From assembly GCA_023014485.1 (NCBI GenBank), contig JAJOZX010001074.1, forward strand, positions 775,001 through 839,000: 64,000 bases of DNA, written 5' to 3'. Positions 57,109-64,000 of this stretch are shown in pieces; position 1 is the first letter of the stretch, and every line of letters begins with the position of its first letter. The notes beneath the pieces are model-generated. The model was not told the origin of the DNA. It worked only from the letters and a program-made list of their open reading frames with translations, and did no database searches. Both the position numbers and the translations under genes were made by a program. Source of the stretch: Bathynomus jamesi. Taxonomy: Eukaryota; Arthropoda; Malacostraca; Isopoda; Cirolanidae.

Positions 57109-58562
57109 ATGGAAGAACAAATTGCTGTTTTGGAGAAAAATCATACAGCTTACAAAACTAAGGCCACAAATTACTGGATAAAATTAGTCCAGCAACAACA
57201 TTTCTCAAAAGAAAAAGAAATAATCAACAAACTAAATAAAGGAGAAAAAGTTGAGGACCTAACAAAGCTGCAAAAGAATCTAAAACTCTTCATTGACAAA
57301 GAAGGGTTAGTCAGAACAATGGGGAGATATAAATATGCAACCAACCTTAACTATTCTGCTAGGTATCCTGTACTACTGCCTGAAAATTCTCATTTAACAA
57401 CGTTAATCATAACTGAATGTCATGCAAAAGCCAGTCATGCAACCTTAGCTACCACATGCAATTTCCTCAGACAGGAATTCTGGATCCCCAAAATAAGGCA
57501 AGTAGTTAAAAAGGTTCTGAAACAATGTCTGTTTTGCCAAAAATACTTTGCCATGGCTTATGAAGTTCCTACTGTTGGACCATTAGTAACGGAACGTTTA
57601 AGCTATGAAAAACCATTTGAAAAAACTGCCCTTGACTATGCTGGTCCAATTTCTGTCCAGGATGAGAATAACCACTTCATGAAAGTCTACTTATTATTGC
57701 TCACTTGCTGCGCTACCAGATTCACCAGCCTTCACATCTGCACTGACCTTTCTGCTAAAACCTTTTTAAGAGAACTCTACCATTTGTCCTTAAACTACTC
57801 CCTTCCAAAAGTTTTGATTTCAGACAATCAATCCACCTTGGTTCCAAAATGTTCTTGTGTCTCAGTACCTCTCTGATCATGGTATCCAGTGGAAATTTAC
57901 AGCAGCCTATTCGCCCAGAACCTTAGGAATAGCTAAAAGAATGGTGGGTTTAGTCAAAAGAGCCCTCTATACCTCCCTAAAAGGAAGAAAAATCCCTTTA
58001 ACTGAACTAAAAACAATTGTTCTTGAAATAATGAATACAATTAATTCAAGACCACTCACTTATGTTAACTCAAATGAAGATCCCTCCTCTGACCTACTAA
58101 GTCCTTTCAAGTTGCTTTTTGGGTATGACAATACCAAATTTAACTTTTTAACCACTAATGATACCCAAGAAGCTGCTAATGAAGGTGATCAGGTGGACTC
58201 CGATTATATGACAGCAACAGAGGACAAAGAAATAAAGAAAGAAAATACTGGATTGCTTTCATAAGGGAGTTAAACAATCTAAAGAAATCAAAGAAAGATG
58301 GCGATATGAATATTTGAGTAGTTTGAGGGAAAAAGAATACCAGCAACACAAACAACCAGTAAGTAAAGAACCTAAAGTAGGAGAACTGTGCTTCTTAGAT
58401 GAAAATTCTATGAATCCCAAATACTTCTGGAAGATTGCTGTAATTGAAACATTACACCCAGATGAAGATGGCATAATCAGGCATGTAACTGTAAGAACAC
58501 CCAGGGCCGGACTTTCACCTGCTGAGGCCCTAAGCTATATGAAATTTGAGGCCCTTCTCTAA
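57109..58562 (+). pseudogene. BEL/Pao integrase, frameshifted, catalytic Glu lost
   Basis: The H2C2 zinc-binding region is TECHAKASHATLATTCNFLR and CLFCQKY. ALDYAGPI holds the first Asp and LISDNQS the second. After a shift near 57860 the third motif reads GIAKRMVGLVKRALY where a Glu is expected before RM, so the Glu is replaced by Lys. A C-terminal DUF5641-like part follows (58314-58500: GELCFLDENSMNPKYFWKIA), and the last residues of that frame are read into a MITE. The remaining tail (58810-59029) encodes RQAAVRFREELQRKI and a stop. Confidence 0.86.
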
Positions 58563-58801
58563 AAAAATTCGGGTAAAAAAATTTAAAATAATTATTACTA
58601 TAATTATTTTTTTTATATTAATGTTGATGATAAAGAAAAAAATATAATATATATATATATATAATATATATTTGATGAATTAGTGTTAAAGAATAAAAAA
58701 CTAATGATAAAATAAAAATATATTTAAAAAAATGAGGCCCCCGAGGGTGTGTGGCCCTAAGCTATAGCTTATTTAGCTTATAGGTAAGTCCAGCACTGAC
58801 T
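58503..58801. mobile_element. hAT-type MITE in BEL/Pao integrase C-terminus
   Basis: The perfect 8-bp TSD GAACACCC lies at 58495-58502 and 58802-58809. The ends share CCGGACTT/AAGTCCAG. GAGGCCCTAAGCTATA occurs near both ends. It interrupts a continuous Pao reading frame. Confidence 0.82.
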
Positions 58802-59425
58802 GAACACCCAATGGTCACCTCTCCAGAAGACACACATATCGGTTATACCCACTTGAAATAACTGATAAACCGAATATTGACCTGGAAGAACTTGAAAATT
58901 CCTCCACTGAATCAGGAACTGTAGATTATCCTGACACTACTACTGCCGCTACTCAACCCAGACCACAAAGACAAGCTGCAGTTAGATTTCGGGAAGAACT
59001 GCAAAGAAAAATACAGAGTGGATCTTTGTGAAGACCACAAATTGAAAATTGTAAATAACTGTAAATAGCTATAACTTAGGACTAACGTTCTACAGAAAAG
59101 ACGCTTTCATTTTCATATTTCACCTAAAAGGTACTCTTCTGTAGAGTATGTCATTTTCATTCATGATGATGGTGGTGGGGAAAAAAAAAAAATTCCAAGA
59201 ATATAATTCTTGGTAAATTTTTTCCCCTTGGGGGGAATGTTAAAAAAAAAAGTTGGGTAGAAATAACCACATATTTTCCAAATAAAATATAAACAAAACA
59301 AATATTTACCACAAAATAAATATAGAATAAACAATAACCCTCGTTTCTAACCAACCAACTAGTGAAGTTGGGTTTCCCTAATTAACAAAAAGAAGAAAGA
59401 AAAAGTTTCTGAGACGAAGAAAAAC

Positions 59426-61195
59426 TGAGCTCTTTGTTAGACATCGAAAAATTTTGACTGCTGAATCAAGTGGGCTAGTTTTTCATAAAAAATTCTCGTA
59501 GTTCCCCAACTAACAGGGCAACTTAAAGTCAACTTTTAAACCTCAATATTAACCACTGCAATTAAACTAAAAACTAAAACCCTGTTTAACTAAATAGTGG
59601 CCTACCAGAACTAGGTGTAAGTAGCTTAATCAAAATACATAACTAAGGTAAGAGATTAAAACTAGGTACCTAGAAGAAACTCGAACCGGCTACAAGTACG
59701 TTAGGTTGGTGCAAAGTATGTATGAAGGAGCAAGGACCCAGGTTAGGAGTAGTGTAGGTGTAACGGAATGGTTCCCCGTGAGGGTTGGTCTACATCAGGG
59801 ATCTTCTTTGAGCCCGTACCTTTTTGTTTTGATTATGGATGTGTTGGCCCAGGGGATAAAAGATCAATCCCCTTGGTGTATGCTCTTTGCAGACGATATT
59901 GTTCTGTGCAGCAACAGGAGAGAAGTAGTAGAAAGAAAATTGGAGGAATGGAGGAGGGCTTTTGAAGACAGAGGGTTGAAAATCAGCAGAAAGAAAACGG
60001 AGTACCTGAGGTTCTACGAAAATCAAGACTCAGAAATTAGTTTAGAGGGAGCGAGGTTAAAGAGAGTAAGTAAGTTTACGTACTTGGGATCGACAGTGGC
60101 TGAGGACGGTGAGCTGGACACAGAAATAACACACAGAGTGCAATCTGGTTGGAAAAATTGGAAGAAAGTTTCAGGGGTGTTGTGTGACCGAAGAATAGGC
60201 GCAAGGGTTAAGGGAAAGGTGTATAAGACTGTGGTAAGACCGGCTATGATGTACGGGGCTGAGTCTTGGGCTATAAAGAAAGATCATGAGAAAAGACTAG
60301 ATGTAACGGAGATGAGAATGCTGAGATGGATGTGCGGAGTGACAAGGTTGGATAGAGTAAGGAATGAAAGGATAAGGGGCACAACAAAGGTTGGAGAAAT
60401 CTCGAGGAAGATACAAGAAAGTAGACTGAAATGGTATGGACATGTGATGAGAGGGGACGAAGATTATGTAGGTAAGAGAACGATGAATATGGAGGTGCAT
60501 GGCAGGAGAAAGAGAGGCAGACCGAAGCGAAGGTGGATGGAGAAGGTGAGGGACGATTTGAGGGAGAAGGGTTTGTCGGAGGAAGAAGCCCAGGACCGGG
60601 CTGTGTGGAGGAGGCTGGTCAGAAACGCCGACCCCGCATAGAGGCGGGAACGGGCGAAGAGAAAGAAGAAGAAGCCCCTATTAAAACTTAAGGGCAATAT
60701 AGCCCTAACTTAACTTAAGTAAAAACCTTCAAAACCTTAACCCTTTAAAAACAAAAACTTAAAGGCAACACAGCCCTGGCCTAACTTAAACTGCAAAACC
60801 TAGGTCTGCGAAATAGCCCCTATGAATAAATAACTTAGCAGTGTGCCAAATAGTGACTTAACAAATAAAATTCAAACTCTGGAAACTAAATGAAACTTAT
60901 GGACTAGTTAGCAAAAGAAAGGGTAACGTTCAACTGGCAACTTCGTTTTTGGCAAGTCTAAATTAATTTTAATGAATTTAGTTTGACCATAGTTAGTAAT
61001 CTGGCTGCCGACCAAATTTTAACCTTAAAACCACTGCAGCCTACAGTGAAAAAGTCTGTAGCTATGTTGACAGTGTCTAAATGGGCCATTATTATTTCTA
61101 TAATTACTGTGTCTATTTAAAGTAAACTTAGCCTTAATATTGCACCTAAATAAAAATAATCTCTCTTAAAAAAAAAAATCAATAAATTTTTCAAT
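59426..61195 (+). repeat. 3' LTR of the BEL/Pao element, split by a LINE insertion
   Basis: 59426-59693 matches the start of the 5' LTR and 60676-61195 matches its remainder; the middle is foreign. The purine-rich run before it (GAGACGAAGAAAAAC) is a likely polypurine tract. Several base differences from the 5' LTR indicate an old insertion. Confidence 0.87.
59706..60641 (+). CDS. RTE-like LINE reverse transcriptase, 3' fragment with open frame
   Basis: The frame enters at VQSMYEGARTQVRSS, includes GLHQGSSLSPYLFVLIMD (RT box B), WCMLFADDIVLC (FADD catalytic box), FTYLGSTVAEDG, MMYGAESWAIKKDHEKRL, MLRWMCGVTRLDRVRN and ends in GRRKRGRPKRRWMEKVRDDL. All are typical of RTE-like polymerases. The first half of the RT and the endonuclease are missing (5' truncation). 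The 936-base frame has no stop, so the insertion is young relative to its BEL/Pao host. The start codon is only the first in-frame Met; the insertion spans about 59694-60675. Confidence 0.88.
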   Translation: MVQSMYEGARTQVRSSVGVTEWFPVRVGLHQGSSLSPYLFVLIMDVLAQGIKDQSPWCMLFADDIVLCSNRREVVERKLEEWRRAFEDRGLKISRKKTEYLRFYENQDSEISLEGARLKRVSKFTYLGSTVAEDGELDTEITHRVQSGWKNWKKVSGVLCDRRIGARVKGKVYKTVVRPAMMYGAESWAIKKDHEKRLDVTEMRMLRWMCGVTRLDRVRNERIRGTTKVGEISRKIQESRLKWYGHVMRGDEDYVGKRTMNMEVHGRRKRGRPKRRWMEKVRDDLREKGLSEEEAQDRAVWRRLVRNADPA

Positions 61196-61199
61196 AGCT

Positions 61200-62980
61200 G
61201 TTAATATATTAGAAGTTATCGATAAAAGTCACTATACATCACCACCCAAAGGAGCAATCATCTCGCATCAGATTAGTCATAATTAGGACATGCCCAAGAC
61301 TTTCCAACGATTTTATGTACAAACTAAATTATACAGTGGGTATTGCAGGAAATGCACTCTCTAAAGGAGCAAATGTATGAAATGTAGTACAGTACCTATA
61401 AATATCAGACAGGGTTTATCATTAAATGTATGCCGAAAGTCCTAAACCCATATACAAAAACATCAGTACATACTGTAGCTCTTTTGAGTTGGAAGCGAAA
61501 GTTTGAGCGAAGAGTTCAGCTTTGTTAGGAGAAGTGACGGCAACTGAACTGTCGGAATGGAAAAGAGGAGGGAAAGCAGAGGAAGTAAAGTTGTTGAAGA
61601 GGTTCTTAGCTAGATGCCAGAAAGAGCGAGAATAATTAGAATTGAATAGGTTTTCACTTTTTTCTCTGATGAAGGAATTTTTGGCGAGTCGAAAAACAGA
61701 TTTTGCACGATTCTGGGTAGAAATATAAGCTGAGTGAGAGTCAGGAGTTGGATGGCGGCGGTACCTTCTGAAAGACTCCTCTCTGTTGCGGATAGCATTA
61801 GAACAAGTAAAGTTAAACCAAGGTTTTTTTTTGCATTAGTGGTAGGAATAGAATATGAATGTACGCTTCCATGCCCAAGAGACACCTCTGTAATGCGCTC
61901 AGCACACCCGGAAGGGTCCCGGCCACGGAAGCAATAATCATTCCATGGAAAATCAAAGAAGTACTGCCTAAGGGCCTCCCAATCAGCGGCGCCAAAGTGC
62001 CACAGGCACTTGGGAAGATCCAAAGGACAGATTAGAGGGATAGGACAGGAAACAAATATAGGATTGTGGTCGGAGGAGCCCAACGGAGAAAAAAGTTTGA
62101 CAGAGTAAAAAGAAGGATGAGAGGTAAAAAATAAATGCATAATGTTAGGCCTATCTCCATGGCGATTGGGGATACGAGTAGGGTGCTATACAATCTGCTC
62201 TAGATCATTTAGGATAGAAAAGTTGTAAACTAGTTCACCAGGGATGTGAGTGAAATGGGAGGAAAGCCAAAGGTGGTGGCGAACATTGAAATTTCCTGAA
62301 ATGGAGATTTCAGCAAAGGGAGAGCGGGATAGAATGTATTCCACTTTGGAAGTGAGGTAATCAAAGAATTTGGATAGTCAGTATAATTAGGAGAAAGGTA
62401 AACAGCGCAGATGTATTTAGTTTAAGATTAGCATGTAAGCCGTAGCCAGGAGGTATAGAATTTGGAAGTTCGGGAATACGAGAACAAGTTAGGTCACTGC
62501 GTGCATATACACAACATCCACCTTTGGAGTGAAATTGAGTATAGAGAAAGTAAGAGGGTACAGAAAAGGGGTTGCTGTCAGTCGTCTCAGACTCCGTTTC
62601 AGTGGGGGAAAGAAGATGAAGTTTAGAGGAGAAGGGGTAGTGTTCAACAGATTGAAAATTTGAGAAAAAGCCACGAATGTTGCAGAAATTAATGAAAAGT
62701 GAATCAGACAGAGGCCCAAAACATCTCGAAGGGCGGTAGCAGATCCAGCCCCGCTACTCGAGTCTGTATTCCCGGTCTCGGCAGCGAGGTAGCCAAAAGT
62801 GGGGACATTTATGGTCCCCTCCCCGGGGGACGCCGAGGCTCTTATAGTTGATGCCATTTTTTTAAATTTTGAAAAGATTATGTAGTGTGTAAGATGCAGG
62901 TGTATGTAGTGAGGAAAAGGAGAGAAGAGCGTGTTTGAGAGCATGCTGGACTGCTCACAGGGTAGATGAGACACGGAAAA
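61200..62980 (-). pseudogene. LINE endonuclease region and 5' UTR, minus strand
   Basis: On the minus strand 62974-62489 and 62140-61610 are pieces of one non-LTR element. The upstream piece contains MASTIRASASPGEGTINVP. Broken frames between carry PPGYGLHANLK-like text, and the downstream piece contains FSPLGSSDHNPIFVSCPIP, the SDHN active-site motif of the APE-type endonuclease, followed by FPWNDYCFRGRDPSGCAERI. I recall closely similar endonuclease-to-RT linkers from many crab and shrimp retroelements. The RT is absent because the copy ends near 61500. Confidence 0.75.
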
Positions 62981-62999
62981 AGATTAGCTAAGGAAGACA

Positions 63000-64000
63000 G
63001 TGACAGGAGAAACGGGAGTTCCAGCACTCCCTATCTTCTGTCTAACGTCCTAATTACTGTAGTTACGTAAATAAAGCTTCCACAAACATCGTATTTCATC
63101 TCAATTTCCCAAAAATTATTCGTCATCACTTTCATTGTTTTTCTTTATCAATTATTTTGTTAAATAAACTTATCATTCACATTATAAAAAAGACACTCGT
63201 ATTTCAGCTAATAACTTTTCTAAATATTGACATTAAATTTAGAAAATTTATTCAACGATATTTCTTTGATTTCTTATCATTTGTTTATTCCAGTTTCCTG
63301 ATGCAGTAATTGAACTGAATTCTACTGATTTCGTCTGAAAAGCCTCTCTTCTTCTTGGCGGTAAGTTCAGTTAAAGATAAGTTAAATATCTCAGTCATAT
63401 AATTCAAATGTCTAAATCGCGTGTCTTAAAAGAATTAACATTTATTCGGTTCATGTATTTCATAACGACAGGTAAAAGTTGGATCATTTTTTAAACTAAA
63501 AATTATTTATATATTTTATAATTTTTCGCTATTTACTTCACTTAATTTTATTTATATTTTCTTATAAATATTTTTGAAATATATTTGCTTCTTTCATGCA
63601 TTTATTTTTAACACTATTTTAGAAGACGCTTAAAAATACATTCTGATGTTCTTTTAACATTATCGAAAGCACTTTTTCCTCATAATTTTTTTTTTTACGA
63701 GGGCGACGCCCGCAAAAACGCCACCCCCATAGAGGAAGAAGAGATCCAAAATCAAAGTCCAAGGTTTTCGAGATGCCTGGACACTTTGTGTTTGAAAGAT
63801 TGGAGGTCATAGACAGGGGAAAGATGGACTGAGGAAGATTTGTTTCAGAGTTGACCAGTTGAGTAACTGAAAGATTAAAAATACCGATTAACCTTTGCAT
63901 TAGAGAGAGTTGGACAGAAAATGAATGAGAATGTGTCGAAAGTCTGGTATGTATTACGTGTTCTCTTTAAAGTAGGAGGCATGCAGTTAGAGAGTTCAGA
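63000..64000. other. Intergenic end of window: AT-rich, possible retroelement 5' piece
   Basis: 63000-63600 shows nothing recognisable. 63690-63900 has a GC-rich minus-strand frame, PLWGWRFCGRRPRKKKNYEE, in a repeat-like setting with a poly-T run; it may belong to the same LINE family as 61200-62980, but I cannot prove it. Confidence 0.35.

Noticed and set aside
52134..61195. Endogenous retrovirus with an envelope gene
   Set aside because: No envelope-like frame is present between integrase and 3' LTR; domain order and motifs fit a BEL/Pao retrotransposon.

Overview
This is a nuclear window from an invertebrate, most likely an arthropod and probably a decapod crustacean. The evidence is intron-bearing conserved coding sequence, 5S- and tRNA-derived SINEs, long (AT)n tracts, short TTAGG runs (the arthropod telomere motif), and a LINE at 61.2-63.0 kb whose translation resembles retroelements I recall as abundant in crabs and shrimps. 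The taxon is an inference.

Only one host gene is supported: the 3' part of the transcription elongation regulator TCERG1 (CA150), on the + strand at 3-20654. Eight exons encode about 642 residues with six FF domains and the PPPPPTASEPTRR end; the N-terminal WW domains lie upstream of the window. Every intron visible is phase 0. Exon 5 carries a long Arg-Asp/Arg-Glu mixed-charge tract.

The TCERG1 introns hold a hAT derivative with an 8-bp target-site duplication (TSD), foldback elements, four 5S-derived SINEs all in gene orientation, tRNA-derived SINEs, two decayed Tc1/mariner-type elements with long inverted repeats, a mariner-type element with DD37D spacing, a Penelope-like tail with hammerhead-like motifs on both strands, and a 215-bp inverted-repeat element that contains a copy of part of TCERG1 exon 5.

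From 21 to 32 kb I see no host gene. The stretch holds nested Tigger/pogo elements, SINEs, a CR1-like LINE 3' end, foldback MITEs and another hammerhead-bearing palindrome. At 32283-36206 lies a 3.9-kb DNA transposon with 334-bp terminal inverted repeats and an apparently open five-exon transposase gene with a D-D-CxxH-E layout; it is inserted in a foldback element. From 38.4 to 42.0 kb three hAT-type elements each have a perfect 8-bp TSD, and one contains a 1-kb transposon of a family I cannot place.

From 43.6 to 52.1 kb lies a degenerate Jockey/I-like LINE broken by a pair of hAT MITEs and by a hAT element that itself carries a MITE. From 52.1 to 61.2 kb lies a degenerate BEL/Pao retrotransposon whose pol carries a MITE and whose 3' LTR carries an RTE-like LINE fragment. 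From 61.2 to 63.0 kb lies a minus-strand LINE fragment. Apart from TCERG1 the window is layered transposable-element sequence.
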